NCBI GenBank assembly: GCA_944363565.1
Contig: CALVUI010000002.1
Coordinates: 270,408 to 334,407 of the forward strand
Direction of reading: 5' to 3'
Origin: an uncultured Bacilli bacterium
GTDB taxonomy: Bacteria > Bacillota_I > Bacilli_A > RFN20 > CAG-826
DNA length: 64,000 nucleotides
The notes under the pieces: generated by a model
Seen by the model: only the letters and a program-made list of their open reading frames with translations
Database searches by the model: none
What the model was told of the DNA's origin: nothing
Program-made: the position numbers and the translations under genes
Shown: positions 7,640 to 16,362 of the stretch, piece after piece
How positions within the stretch are numbered: position 1 is the first letter of the stretch
How the letters are laid out: each line of letters starts with the position of its first letter

Positions 7640-10120
7640 ATGAAACCCTTGCGTTACCGTAGCCAACAAGTCCTAGCCGCGATCGAAGCGGCCAAGCCCC
7701 TGAATCCCGACATCGGGACCGGTTTGACTAAAGAAGAAGTCGAGGAAAGAAAAAAGGACAACCTGACCAATAGGATCAAGAAGCAGGTCACGAAGTCCTA
7801 CTTCCGGATCTTCTTCGACAACCTCTTCTCCTTCTTCAACATCATCCTCTTCTGCATCGCCGCCCTCATGATCAGCGCCGGGATCTCGACAATCTCCAGT
7901 TATCTCTTCGTCGTCATCTTGACCGCCAACATCGTCATCGGCCTCATCTCCGATATCCGGGCCCGGGTCCTGGTCGACCGCCTCCGCCTCATCACCGATC
8001 CCCGTTCCAAGGTCATCAGGGACGGGCATAAGACCGAGATCCCGGTCACCGACGTCGTCCTAAGCGACATCGTCTATCTGGACGCCGGGGACCAGATCCC
8101 CTGCGACCTGCTTCTAGTTGACGGAAGCCTCTACGTCGACGAATCCCTTTTGACCGGGGAAAGCGAGCCGGTCAAGAAGGGGAGGGGGGACGAACTCCTC
8201 GGCGGTTCATTCGTGAAGTCGGGACATGCCTACGCCAAAGCCATCAGGATCGGGGCCGCTTCCTATTCGGAGACCTTAAGGACCTCGGCCCAGACCTTCA
8301 GCCGTCCCAAAAGCGAGATCAAGCATTCGACGATGCTGATCTTCCTCGTGACCGGGATCGCCTCCATCGTCATCGGTGTGGCCACTTTCCTCAACCACTA
8401 TATTCCCATCTGGTCGGGGATCCCGAGTGGGGATACCTACCAGGACTTCATCCAGGAGCTCTCGGGCAAAATGGTGGCCATGATTCCCTCGGGCCTCTAT
8501 CTCCTGACCTCGATGACCCTGGCGGTCGGGGTCATTGCCCTAGCTAGAAAACGGATGAACGTCCAAGAGCTTTATTGCATCGAGATGTTGGCGAGGGTCG
8601 ATACGGTCTGCTTCGACAAGACCGGGACCCTGACCGACGGGACCTTGAGCCTCAGGGAAGTCCTTCCTTTAGGTAAAGAAAAGAAGGAAGGCCTCATCCA
8701 CCTGGCCTATTCCTTGGTCAAGGCGACGGGGGACAACAACTCGACCGCCCTCGCCATCTTGGAAGCAGGCAAAAACCTCAAGCCCTTGGACCATCAGGAA
8801 ACCTTGCCCTTTGATTCCTCGAGGAAGTACTCCGGGGCTTCTTTGGAAGGCAAGACCTACGCCCTCGGGGCCTATGGCTTCCTCAAAGCCAAAAAGAACT
8901 CGGAACTCGAGGAAAAGATCGAGTCCTACGCCAAGGAAGGCTACCGGGTCTTGGTCCTATATTCCTGCAAATCCGACATCGATGAGGGGGAAATCGATGG
9001 GCTGTGCACCCCGATCGGCCTTCTCTTGTTCCTCGATACCATCAAACCCGACGCCAAGGAAAACATCGCCTGGTTCGTCGACAACGGAGTCGCCATCAAG
9101 GTCATCTCCGGGGACGACGCCGTGACCGTTTCCTCCATCGCCCGCGAGGTCGGGGTCCCCAATGCCTCCCATTACATTTCTCTCGCCGGTATTCCCATCG
9201 AGGAAGTCGGGCCCCTCATCGACGACTATGCCGTCTTCGGACGGGTCTCGCCCGAGCAGAAGGCGGCCTTGGTCGAAGCCCTCCAAAAGAAGGGGCACAA
9301 GGTGGCAATGACCGGGGACGGGGTCAATGACATCCTGGCCCTCAAGAAGGCCGACTGCTCGATCGCCATGGCCTCTGGCTCGGCAGCCGCCCGCAACATC
9401 TCCCACCTAGTGGCCCTCGACAATGACTTCTCCCACCTTCCCGACGTCGTCGGGGAAGGACGGAGGGTCATCAACAACCTCCAACGGACCGCTTCCCTCT
9501 TCCTCTGCAAGACCTTCTTCGCTATCGTCCTCTCCTTCGTCTTCCTCATCTCCGACTGGTGCGGTGGGGAGTCCTATCCCTTCACGACCCAAAACCTTTT
9601 GATCTGGGAAGTCCTCTCGATCGGGGTTCCGGCCTTCTTCCTTTCCCTCCAGCCGACCAAGGAACGGCTTCAGGGTTCCTTCCTCAAGAACATCTTGCTC
9701 AGGGCCATTCCCGGCGGATTCTGCGAGTGCCTGGTCGTCATCATCATTTATCTCTCGCACGCCATCAACCCGGCCTTCATGAACCTCGAGACGGCCAGGA
9801 CCCTCTCGATCCTTTCCTTCTCGGTCATCTCCTTCGTCACCCTCTTTAGGGTTAGCCTTCCGCCCAACAAACTGCGGCTCATCATCTTCGCCGTCATGTT
9901 GGTGGCGGCCCTCGGCCTCTTCGGATTGGATGCCGCCATCGGAACGGGAGCCCTCAACATCGGGCTCCAGGAACTCCTGGGCATCGACTTCCCGGCCACC
10001 ACCTTCGGGGTTGGTCAGATCATCTTGGCCGCGATCACGACCCTGATCGCCGCTTCCATCTTCATCGCCACCGAGTCCTATCTCGTGGCCCGTTCGCACG
10101 CCAAAGGAGCTAAACAATGA
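7640..10120 (+). CDS. Cation-transporting P-type ATPase (Exp7/CtpE-like)
   Basis: 826 residues with the complete P-type core: actuator motif LLTGESEPVKK, phosphorylation site DKTGTLTDG with Asp326, and hinge TGDGVND. About ten transmembrane helices are predicted, with six in the C-terminal third and no N-terminal metal-binding domain. The best match by eye is the Exp7/CtpE group, in which mycobacterial CtpE is linked to Ca2+ uptake. In transmembrane segment 4 the usual PEGL reads IPSGL (AMIPSGLYLLTSM), a change at the ion site, so the ion is uncertain. It starts one base after the ABC exporter with AAGGAG ahead and overlaps psuG by four bases. Confidence 0.88.
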   Translation: MKPLRYRSQQVLAAIEAAKPLNPDIGTGLTKEEVEERKKDNLTNRIKKQVTKSYFRIFFDNLFSFFNIILFCIAALMISAGISTISSYLFVVILTANIVIGLISDIRARVLVDRLRLITDPRSKVIRDGHKTEIPVTDVVLSDIVYLDAGDQIPCDLLLVDGSLYVDESLLTGESEPVKKGRGDELLGGSFVKSGHAYAKAIRIGAASYSETLRTSAQTFSRPKSEIKHSTMLIFLVTGIASIVIGVATFLNHYIPIWSGIPSGDTYQDFIQELSGKMVAMIPSGLYLLTSMTLAVGVIALARKRMNVQELYCIEMLARVDTVCFDKTGTLTDGTLSLREVLPLGKEKKEGLIHLAYSLVKATGDNNSTALAILEAGKNLKPLDHQETLPFDSSRKYSGASLEGKTYALGAYGFLKAKKNSELEEKIESYAKEGYRVLVLYSCKSDIDEGEIDGLCTPIGLLLFLDTIKPDAKENIAWFVDNGVAIKVISGDDAVTVSSIAREVGVPNASHYISLAGIPIEEVGPLIDDYAVFGRVSPEQKAALVEALQKKGHKVAMTGDGVNDILALKKADCSIAMASGSAAARNISHLVALDNDFSHLPDVVGEGRRVINNLQRTASLFLCKTFFAIVLSFVFLISDWCGGESYPFTTQNLLIWEVLSIGVPAFFLSLQPTKERLQGSFLKNILLRAIPGGFCECLVVIIIYLSHAINPAFMNLETARTLSILSFSVISFVTLFRVSLPPNKLRLIIFAVMLVAALGLFGLDAAIGTGALNIGLQELLGIDFPATTFGVGQIILAAITTLIAASIFIATESYLVARSHAKGAKQ

Positions 10121-11016
10121 GAATTTCCAAAATCGTAGAAGAGGCCTTGAAGGCCCATAAGCCCGTCGTGGCTTTGGAGTCGACGATCATCAGCCACGGC
10201 ATGCCCTATCCCCGCAATGTCGAGACTGCTTTGGCGGTCGAAAAGGCGGTCTGGGAAAACGGGGCCGTCCCGGCCACCATCGGCATCATCGATGGGGAAC
10301 CGGTCATCGGGATGAATGAACAGGAAATCGAGGAATTCGGTAAAAGAAAAGGGATTTGCAAGGTTTCTTATCGCGATTTCCCGATTGTTTTGGCCAATAA
10401 GCTTTGGGGCGCCACCACGGTCAGCGCCACCATCATCCTGGCCGAAAAGGCCGGGATCGAGGTCTTCGTGACCGGCGGGATCGGCGGGGTCCACCGGGGA
10501 GCGGAGAAGACCTTTGACATCTCCCGCGACCTCAAGGAACTGGGTCTCCACGAGATCACCGTCGTCTCGGCCGGGGCCAAGGCCATCCTCGATATCCCCA
10601 AGACCTTGGAGGTTTTGGAAACCGAGGGTGTCACTGTCCTTTCCTACAAGGAAAAGAACTTCGCTTCCTTTTATAGCCGCGATTCCGGCTATCCGGTCGA
10701 CGCGGTTTTCGAGACACCTTTAGAAGCCGCTCGCATCATCAAGGCCAAGCGCGATTTCGGTCTCAAGGGCGGGATCCTGATATCCAATCCGCCGGATGAG
10801 AAATACGCCCTTCCGAGCAGCTACATCGAAAAGATCATCGCCGAGGCCCTGAAGGAAGCCGAGGAGAAGCAGATCCACGGGAAAGAGGTGACGCCCTTCC
10901 TTTTGAAGCGGGTAGCGGAGCTTTCGGGCGGGAAGTCCCTCGACACCAACATCGACCTCGTGATCGACAATGCCAGGTTGGGGGCCAAGATCGCCGTGGC
11001 CCTAAGTGAACTATGA
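10117..11016 (+). CDS. psuG: Pseudouridine-5'-phosphate glycosidase
   Basis: PsuG reversibly splits pseudouridine 5'-phosphate into uracil and ribose 5-phosphate, breaking a C-C glycosidic bond. Length (299 residues) and sequence fit the family: VVALESTIISHGMPYP near the start, GATTVSAT, the catalytic-region segments FVTGGIGGVHRG and VVSAGAKAILDIPKTLEVLET, and the C-terminal SLDTNIDLVIDNARLGAKIA. A good Shine-Dalgarno AAAGGAG precedes the ATG, which overlaps the ATPase stop. No PsuK kinase is nearby, so pseudouridine would need to be phosphorylated elsewhere. The link to the ATPase in the same unit is unexplained. Confidence 0.95.
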   Translation: MRISKIVEEALKAHKPVVALESTIISHGMPYPRNVETALAVEKAVWENGAVPATIGIIDGEPVIGMNEQEIEEFGKRKGICKVSYRDFPIVLANKLWGATTVSATIILAEKAGIEVFVTGGIGGVHRGAEKTFDISRDLKELGLHEITVVSAGAKAILDIPKTLEVLETEGVTVLSYKEKNFASFYSRDSGYPVDAVFETPLEAARIIKAKRDFGLKGGILISNPPDEKYALPSSYIEKIIAEALKEAEEKQIHGKEVTPFLLKRVAELSGGKSLDTNIDLVIDNARLGAKIAVALSEL

Positions 11017-11567
11017 CCACCGAAGCGAAATTCAAATACGCCCTCAAGGACATGATGAAGGAAAGGCCCCTTTCCGACATCAATGTCACGGCCTTATGTA
11101 AGAAATGCGGCTGCCACCGCCAGACTTTCTACTACCATTACCAGGATATCTATGACTTGCTGGCCGCCATCATCCTCAATGAGGAGGTGGATGGGCTATC
11201 GGAGGCCGAGACGCCCCGCGACATCCTCTATTCCTTCTTTTCCTACGCCCAGCACAATTTCGACTTCCTGAAGTCAATCTACTTCTCGGCCGCCCACGAA
11301 CTGGTCGACGACTTCTTCTATTCCAAGATCATCTCCCGTCTCCTCCCGGTTCTTTTGAAGGAAAAGAAATATGACCTCAAGCTCGAGGAGTACCGGGTCT
11401 TGAGCCGTCGCTTCGCCCACTTCATCGCCGACGAGTATTCCTACGCCTTCAAAAACGGGGACCTCGATGCCGAGACCTTCACCAAGAATATGAAGCGTTT
11501 CACCGACCTAAGCCTTCGTTACGTCCTCCCGGCCTTGGCCGAAGCGGCCCGGAGCGAAAACGCCTAA
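11013..11567 (+). CDS. TetR/AcrR-family transcriptional regulator
   Basis: 184 residues. The first 50 carry a TetR-type helix-turn-helix: ALKDMMKERPLSDINVTALCKKCGCHRQTFYYHYQDIYDLL. The spacing and the TFYYHY recognition-helix ending are diagnostic, closest to the DhaS-like branch that often lacks a classical ligand pocket. The alpha-helical C-terminal region gives no ligand clue. ATG overlaps the psuG stop, so it is the last gene of the ABC exporter-ATPase-psuG unit and may control it. No clear palindromic operator is visible upstream of the exporter. Confidence 0.88.
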   Translation: MTTEAKFKYALKDMMKERPLSDINVTALCKKCGCHRQTFYYHYQDIYDLLAAIILNEEVDGLSEAETPRDILYSFFSYAQHNFDFLKSIYFSAAHELVDDFFYSKIISRLLPVLLKEKKYDLKLEEYRVLSRRFAHFIADEYSYAFKNGDLDAETFTKNMKRFTDLSLRYVLPALAEAARSENA

Positions 11568-11593
11568 TCTTCCCTTTCTTGCCTTAAGCCGAT

Positions 11594-11599
11594 TATAAT
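11594..11599 (+). promoter_or_regulatory. -10 element TATAAT
   Basis: Perfect TATAAT about 90 bases before the ATG at 11689. The -35 region is poor. Confidence 0.5.
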
Positions 11600-11619
11600 T
11601 AGCGCGCGTTTCCGGGCAT

Positions 11620-11673
11620 TTGCACACGTGGCGTGGCAAACGCCGCCGGAAGCGGAAGTTCTCCGCTCCCGAG
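11620..11673 (+). other. Structured 5' leader of the M50-like gene
   Basis: Two consecutive stable hairpins: TTTGC-A-CACG with CGTGGCAAA (9 bp, one bulge), then GGAAGCGG with CCGCTCC (7 bp, one bulge). They are followed at once by the Shine-Dalgarno GAGGAAGGAG. A regulatory leader is possible; no known riboswitch is recognised. Confidence 0.4.
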
Positions 11674-11688
11674 GAAGGAGTTATATCC

Positions 11689-12894
11689 ATGAAAAAGAAC
11701 GACACCATATCCCTGGTTGTCTATGCTCTCATGCTGGCCATTGCTTTGGTCGTCGGCATCGTGATGATCAGGCCCCTCACCGAAAGCATCGACACCGATG
11801 CCCTGGGCGGGATTTCCTTTCCCGTCGTCATCGTCCTCGCCATCGTGGTCGGGATCTTGCTCTCGGCCGGCTTAATCGAAGTCGGGCACCTGATCGGGGC
11901 CAAGATCGGCCATTACGAGATCCTGAGTTTCGTCATCCTTGGCCTCGGGGCCAAGAAGGGGAAGGACGGGAAGTTCCACTTCTATGCCGGAGGCTTCGAC
12001 GGCCTGACCGGGGAAGTGGCGGTTTCCCCCAAGGACCGCGAAAAGAATAGCCTAAGGGCCTACATCTATCTGCCTCTTTTGTTCCTCGTCCTCCTCATCA
12101 TCGCCATGGCCGTCTGCATGGTCTTCAGCGGCCCCCAGGAAGCCCCGACCACCCCGTGGCTTTATGCCGCCTCCCTCTTGGTTTTGACGGTGGCCGGCAT
12201 CATCCTCCTTTACGACATCTTCCCGGCGGAACTCGATTCCACCAACGACGGCTACCGCCTCGTTCTCATCTCCAACCCCAAGAACAAGATGGCCTACAAC
12301 GACACCCTCTTGGCGAGGAAGTGCGAACGGATGGGGGAAGCCATCCCGGCCCTCGAACCCTATAGGGACCTGACCGACTTCACGGCCTCCATCAATAACA
12401 TTCTCATGTACCAGGCTTTGAGGGAAAAGAAGGTCCAAAAGGCCCTTGAGATCACCGACATCGCCATCGAAAGCAAGAAGTCGGTGAGCCGCGAGGTCTA
12501 TGGGGACGCCATCTCGATGAAACTCTCCCTCGATCTCCTTTACGGCGACAAGGAAGCGGCCAAGCAGTGGTTCATCGACCTCAAGACCGATGACAAGAAG
12601 TACATCGCCCAGATGCCGACCATGCCGAGCCTCCGGGCCTATCTCCTGGCCAGCGCCCTCATCGAGGAAAGCGAATCGGAGACCGAAGTGGCCATTGCCC
12701 GCCACGTCAGCCTCGTCAAGAAGGTGGCCAAGAACGTCAAGGACGTCGAAGACGCCCTCTACAAGGAAGGCCTCGAAAAGGCCAAGGCCGCCCATCCCGA
12801 CTGGGCCATCTTCAACGAAGAACAAGCAATCGAAGAGGAAGCCCCCAAAGAGGAACCCAAGGCCGAAGAAACCCCTAGAGACGATGGTAAATAA
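11689..12894 (+). CDS. Membrane protein resembling a degenerate M50 (site-2 protease-like) metalloprotease
   Basis: 401 residues: two N-terminal transmembrane helices, two more near residues 125-180, then a long soluble helical domain rich in Lys and Glu. The second helix contains GLIEVGHLIGAKIGHYEILSF, laid out like the HExxH zinc motif of Firmicutes M50 proteins, where a HELGHLI core is usual. Here the first His is replaced by Ile63; Glu64 and His67 remain. If the homology is right, the protein is probably not a working protease. ATG at 11689 is chosen because GAGGAAGGAG lies eight bases before it. The acidic tail ends at a terminator shared with pmbA. Confidence 0.5.
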   Translation: MKKNDTISLVVYALMLAIALVVGIVMIRPLTESIDTDALGGISFPVVIVLAIVVGILLSAGLIEVGHLIGAKIGHYEILSFVILGLGAKKGKDGKFHFYAGGFDGLTGEVAVSPKDREKNSLRAYIYLPLLFLVLLIIAMAVCMVFSGPQEAPTTPWLYAASLLVLTVAGIILLYDIFPAELDSTNDGYRLVLISNPKNKMAYNDTLLARKCERMGEAIPALEPYRDLTDFTASINNILMYQALREKKVQKALEITDIAIESKKSVSREVYGDAISMKLSLDLLYGDKEAAKQWFIDLKTDDKKYIAQMPTMPSLRAYLLASALIEESESETEVAIARHVSLVKKVAKNVKDVEDALYKEGLEKAKAAHPDWAIFNEEQAIEEEAPKEEPKAEETPRDDGK

Positions 12895-12903
12895 GGACAA
12901 TAC

Positions 12904-12935
12904 AAAAGGCGGGGCCGTGACCCCGCCTTTTCTTT
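12904..12935. terminator. Bidirectional terminator between convergent genes
   Basis: Eleven-base-pair stem AAAAGGCGGGG/CCCCGCCTTTT with loop CCGTGA. The flanking A and T runs serve both strands. Confidence 0.9.
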
Positions 12936-12947
12936 ATGCTTGATGGG

Positions 12948-14276
12948 TCAGATGCCGCCGATGGCCATCTTCTTGACGTAGACGTCGGGGACGTAGGCAT
13001 CGCTCCCTTCTTTCGAAAGGTTGTTGTCGAGGTCCTTGACGTTAGTGAGCATGTCCACGAGATTGCCACCGAGGGTGATGAGGGTCAAAGGCTTGGTCAA
13101 TTTCCCGTCTTCGATCAGAAAGCCTTCGGCCTGGCAGCTGAAGTCGCCGCTGGTGTCGTTCATCCCGGTTCCCAAACCCTGGATATCGGTGATATAGACC
13201 CCCTTCTTGATGGGGGAGATCATCTCATCGAAGGTCTTTTTGCCGGGCTTGACGAAGATGTTGTTGAAGTTGATTCCGATCTTCCCGACCCCGATCGAGC
13301 CGTTCCCGGTCGTTTCCTTGCCCATCTCGGCCGCCAATTCGCGGTTGTAGAGATAGGTGTTGAGGACACCGCGTTTGACGATGTCTTTGGTCACTGCCGG
13401 ATAACCCTCGTCATCGTGATAGTAGTAGGAGAGGGTCGGCTCCAATGGTTTTTCGGAAATGGTGATCTTGCTGGAAGCAACCTTGGTCCCGAGTTTGTCG
13501 AGGAGGAAGGTCGTCTTCCTCTTGAGGCGTTCCGCCGAAGCGGCGGAGATGAAATAGGGGATGAGGGAAGAGAAGACGTCGTTCTTGATGACGGTCGGGT
13601 AGTTGCCGGACTTGATGGAGGTAGCCCCGAATTTGGCGAGGACTTCCTTGGCGGTCCTGACCGCGAGGTCATCGAGCTTCAACTCGTCGAAACGCCGGCC
13701 CATCTCGATGTTGAAGGCGTCCTTGGTAACATCCCCTTCCCGGGCCGGGACGTCGATCCCGTAGTAGCAGGAAGAGGAGGTTTCCTTGAGCTTGAGGCCC
13801 TTCCAGTTTTCGAAGGCTTCTTCCCTTTGGGCTTCGCCGTAGATGACCTGGACCGTTTCTTCGATCCGCGGATCGTAGGCTAGGGCCTGCTCCGCCAGTT
13901 TCTTGGCGATGGCGATCTTCTCGGAAGCTTCGTGGAGGCCGAGGTCGCTAGCGGGAAGCTTCTTCTTCCGGTATCTCTTGGCCCCTTCGTAGAGGCCGAC
14001 CTTGCTGACTTCGCTCTTGTAGGTCGCCCCTTCCTTGAGGGCGGCGACGATGGAGGGAAAGTCCTCCTTGTCGAACTTTTCGGTGCTGTAGCAGCAGATC
14101 TTCCCTTGGTAGAGACCGGTCACCAAGAGACCGGCCCCGGTCGAGGCCTTGTAGGAATCGATCTCCCCTTTGAAGTATTGGAAGGAGAGGCGGTCGACCT
14201 TGCTATATTGGATTTGCAGCTGCTCGATCCCTTCGCTCAAGGCGAGGGCAAAGAGGTTTTTGAAATTGGTTTTCAT
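12948..14276 (-). CDS. pmbA: TldD/PmbA family protein, PmbA (TldE) subunit
   Basis: 442 residues. This is the non-catalytic partner that forms a heterodimeric metalloprotease with TldD, acting on peptides such as modified bacteriocins and antitoxins in the cytoplasm. Family features include the N-terminal self-association domain (FQYFKGEIDSYKASTGAGLLVTGLYQG) and the C-terminal GMNDTSGDFSCQAEGFLIEDGKL and TLGGNLVDML segments. It lacks the HExxxH motif, as expected for PmbA. Its start overlaps the tldD stop by four bases, so the two are translationally coupled. Confidence 0.95.
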   Translation of the reverse strand: MKTNFKNLFALALSEGIEQLQIQYSKVDRLSFQYFKGEIDSYKASTGAGLLVTGLYQGKICCYSTEKFDKEDFPSIVAALKEGATYKSEVSKVGLYEGAKRYRKKKLPASDLGLHEASEKIAIAKKLAEQALAYDPRIEETVQVIYGEAQREEAFENWKGLKLKETSSSCYYGIDVPAREGDVTKDAFNIEMGRRFDELKLDDLAVRTAKEVLAKFGATSIKSGNYPTVIKNDVFSSLIPYFISAASAERLKRKTTFLLDKLGTKVASSKITISEKPLEPTLSYYYHDDEGYPAVTKDIVKRGVLNTYLYNRELAAEMGKETTGNGSIGVGKIGINFNNIFVKPGKKTFDEMISPIKKGVYITDIQGLGTGMNDTSGDFSCQAEGFLIEDGKLTKPLTLITLGGNLVDMLTNVKDLDNNLSKEGSDAYVPDVYVKKMAIGGI

Positions 14277-15679
14277 AGGGTTTCTCCTCCTCTTCCTCCG
14301 ACGGTGATGGAACTGAGGCGGATGGTCGGTTGTCCGACGTTGACCGGGATGCTGCCCGAGGCGGCGCCGCAGTTGCCCTGGCCGAGGTTGAGGTCATCCC
14401 CGACCCGGTCGATGTTCATGAGGACTTCCTTGCCGCTTCCGATCAGGGTGCAGCCCTTGAGGGGTTCGGCAATCTTCCCGTCCCGGATGGCGTAGGCCTC
14501 GGAGGCCGTGAAGTTGAATTCCCCGGTCGTCGGGTTGACGGACCCGCCGTTGAAGCCGGTGACGTAGATCCCAAGTTTCGTGTCGGCGATGATGTCTTCC
14601 TTCTTGTCCTTGCCCGGAAGGATGTAGGTGTTGTTCATCCGGGAAGTCGGTTCATAGGCATAGCTTTGGCGGCGCGAGGTGCCGTTGGGCTCCATCCCGA
14701 TCCTTCTTCCGGAGAGACGGTCGACGAGGAAACCGACGCAGATCCCGTCTTTGATGAGCATATTCCGCTTGGTCTCAACCCCTTCGGTATCGATGTTGTT
14801 GCTGCCCCATTCCCCAGGAAGGGTCCCGTCATCGACGGCCGAGACGATGGGGGAGGCGATCTGTTCGCCGATGGAATCGCTGAAGACCGAGAGGTGGCGG
14901 CTGGTGGCGCTGGCTTCGAGGGAGTGGCCGCAGGCCTCGTGGAACAAGACCCCGCCCCAACCGTTGCCGATCACGACCGCGAAACGGCCACTGGGACATT
15001 CGCGGGCCGAAAGCAAGGTAATGGCCTGCTTGGCGGCCTTTTCGCCGATCGCCTTGGGGTCGATGTTGGTCTTGAAGTAGTTCCAACCCTGGCTCATGCC
15101 AGGGGCTTCGGAACCTCCTTCGACCTTGTCCCCGTCGCGGGCGGTCGCGAAGACGCTAAAACGTCCCCGTTCCTCTTCGGTGGGGTAGAAGTAGGCCGTT
15201 TCCCCTTCGGCCACATAGAGAGCGATGGTCTTGCGGCTTTCATACCAGCCGGCCCTGACGTTGATGATGCGGGGATCGGTGGCAAAGGCGGCATCGGAGC
15301 CGCTTCTAAGCATGGCGATCTTTTCCTCAAGCGGAGCCTCATCGAGATGGTCCTCGATGCGGTTGACGGTCGGGACCTTGCCCTTCTTGAGGGCGGTGAC
15401 GGTGATTTTGCGCTCTTCGCTATAACGGGCCGCGAGGTTCTCGGCTAGTTTCAGTAAGCCCTTGCGGCTGACGTCGTTGGTGTAGCCGTAGACGGAACTG
15501 GTTCCGAGTAGGATCCGGATCCCGGCCCCATAGAGGTGGGAGCGGGTGATTCCGTCGACTTTGTTTTCTTGATAGACGAGGTTCAGGCTTTTGGTTTCCT
15601 CGATGTATATTTCGGCATAGTCCCCGCCGCTAGAGAGGGCGGCGTTGAGGACCATGATGGCGATATTTTTAGATAACAT
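14273..15679 (-). CDS. tldD: Metalloprotease TldD
   Basis: 468 residues, the catalytic subunit of TldD/PmbA. The zinc motif HEACGH is intact (His247, Glu248, His252), followed by the usual SLEASATSRHLSVFSD stretch. The C terminus carries GFNGGSVNPTTGEFNFTASEAY. The start at 15679 is chosen over an upstream in-frame ATG because AAAGGAG lies immediately before it. The pair processes peptides through a narrow channel; nothing nearby looks like a bacteriocin precursor, so the role here may be general peptide turnover. Confidence 0.95.
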   Translation of the reverse strand: MLSKNIAIMVLNAALSSGGDYAEIYIEETKSLNLVYQENKVDGITRSHLYGAGIRILLGTSSVYGYTNDVSRKGLLKLAENLAARYSEERKITVTALKKGKVPTVNRIEDHLDEAPLEEKIAMLRSGSDAAFATDPRIINVRAGWYESRKTIALYVAEGETAYFYPTEEERGRFSVFATARDGDKVEGGSEAPGMSQGWNYFKTNIDPKAIGEKAAKQAITLLSARECPSGRFAVVIGNGWGGVLFHEACGHSLEASATSRHLSVFSDSIGEQIASPIVSAVDDGTLPGEWGSNNIDTEGVETKRNMLIKDGICVGFLVDRLSGRRIGMEPNGTSRRQSYAYEPTSRMNNTYILPGKDKKEDIIADTKLGIYVTGFNGGSVNPTTGEFNFTASEAYAIRDGKIAEPLKGCTLIGSGKEVLMNIDRVGDDLNLGQGNCGAASGSIPVNVGQPTIRLSSITVGGRGGETL

Positions 15680-15750
15680 GGTTCTCCTTTCACGCGCGAT
15701 ACTAGCACCTCGGGGGCTTTTATTCACTTATTTTAATGGGCCCTTGCTGA

Positions 15751-15756
15751 TAGTAT
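15751..15756 (+). promoter_or_regulatory. Extended -10 promoter of a leaderless gene
   Basis: TAGTAT preceded by TGA (an extended -10 TGn) and ending six bases before the ATG at 15763. There is no Shine-Dalgarno sequence. Confidence 0.6.
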
Positions 15757-15762
15757 GGAAGA

Positions 15763-16362
15763 ATGGAAGTAAGGCTGGCCTTAGAGGAAGTCGTGAAAGC
15801 CTATGACGAGGCTCGGAAGACTTTCGGGAAGGAAGAGGAAAACCTCATCCTCGGACGGGAAACCCTAAGGGGGAAGCTGCTCGGTTTTATGACCAGCGCC
15901 TATTACCGCCGGCCCAAGGTCGTGAAGTACGGGGAAGTGGTTCTGGGCTATGCCTTCCGGGACTTCAAACCCAGTCCCAAGAGCCCTTATTTCAGAGTTT
16001 GGGTTCTATATTCCCCAGCCTTGGAATTCAAAGAAAAACCCGCGATTTACGTGGATATTGCCAACAAGCTTTTGAGTAATCAAAACGATGGAAAGCCCGA
16101 CAAGGCCTTGAGAAAGTTCCTGACCGCCCTCAATGAAAACTACGCGGATGCGACGAGTTTGGAAGTGCCACCGTCTTTGTCGGATGGCCACTTTGTCACC
16201 CTTTCGATCATCGATTGCGACGAGCGGCGTTTCCCGGAATTCCGTCTGGGTTATAACTTCTTCCTTTCCTCGCCTAGTGACAGCAAGGAACTCTTGCCCC
16301 TCCATCCCCGCTTCATCCCAATAGAGGTTTACAAGGCCTACGCCGAAGGAGAACTACAATGA
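15763..16362 (+). CDS. Unknown conserved-looking cytoplasmic protein
   Basis: 199 residues, not recognised. It has no signal peptide or transmembrane segment. The N-terminal half is helical with many charged residues; the second half has alternating hydrophobic strands (FRVWVLYSPAL, AIYVDIANKLL, FVTLSIIDCDE). Codon use matches its neighbours. It appears to be read from a leaderless transcript, since the -10 hexamer ends six bases before the ATG. It overlaps the MBL-fold gene by four bases, so the two probably act together, but no function can be given. Confidence 0.75.
   Translation: MEVRLALEEVVKAYDEARKTFGKEEENLILGRETLRGKLLGFMTSAYYRRPKVVKYGEVVLGYAFRDFKPSPKSPYFRVWVLYSPALEFKEKPAIYVDIANKLLSNQNDGKPDKALRKFLTALNENYADATSLEVPPSLSDGHFVTLSIIDCDERRFPEFRLGYNFFLSSPSDSKELLPLHPRFIPIEVYKAYAEGELQ

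Noticed and set aside
14330-15448. 372-residue plus-strand frame over tldD
   Set aside because: Same shadow effect; the minus strand carries TldD with its HExxxH motif, a Shine-Dalgarno start and coupling to pmbA.
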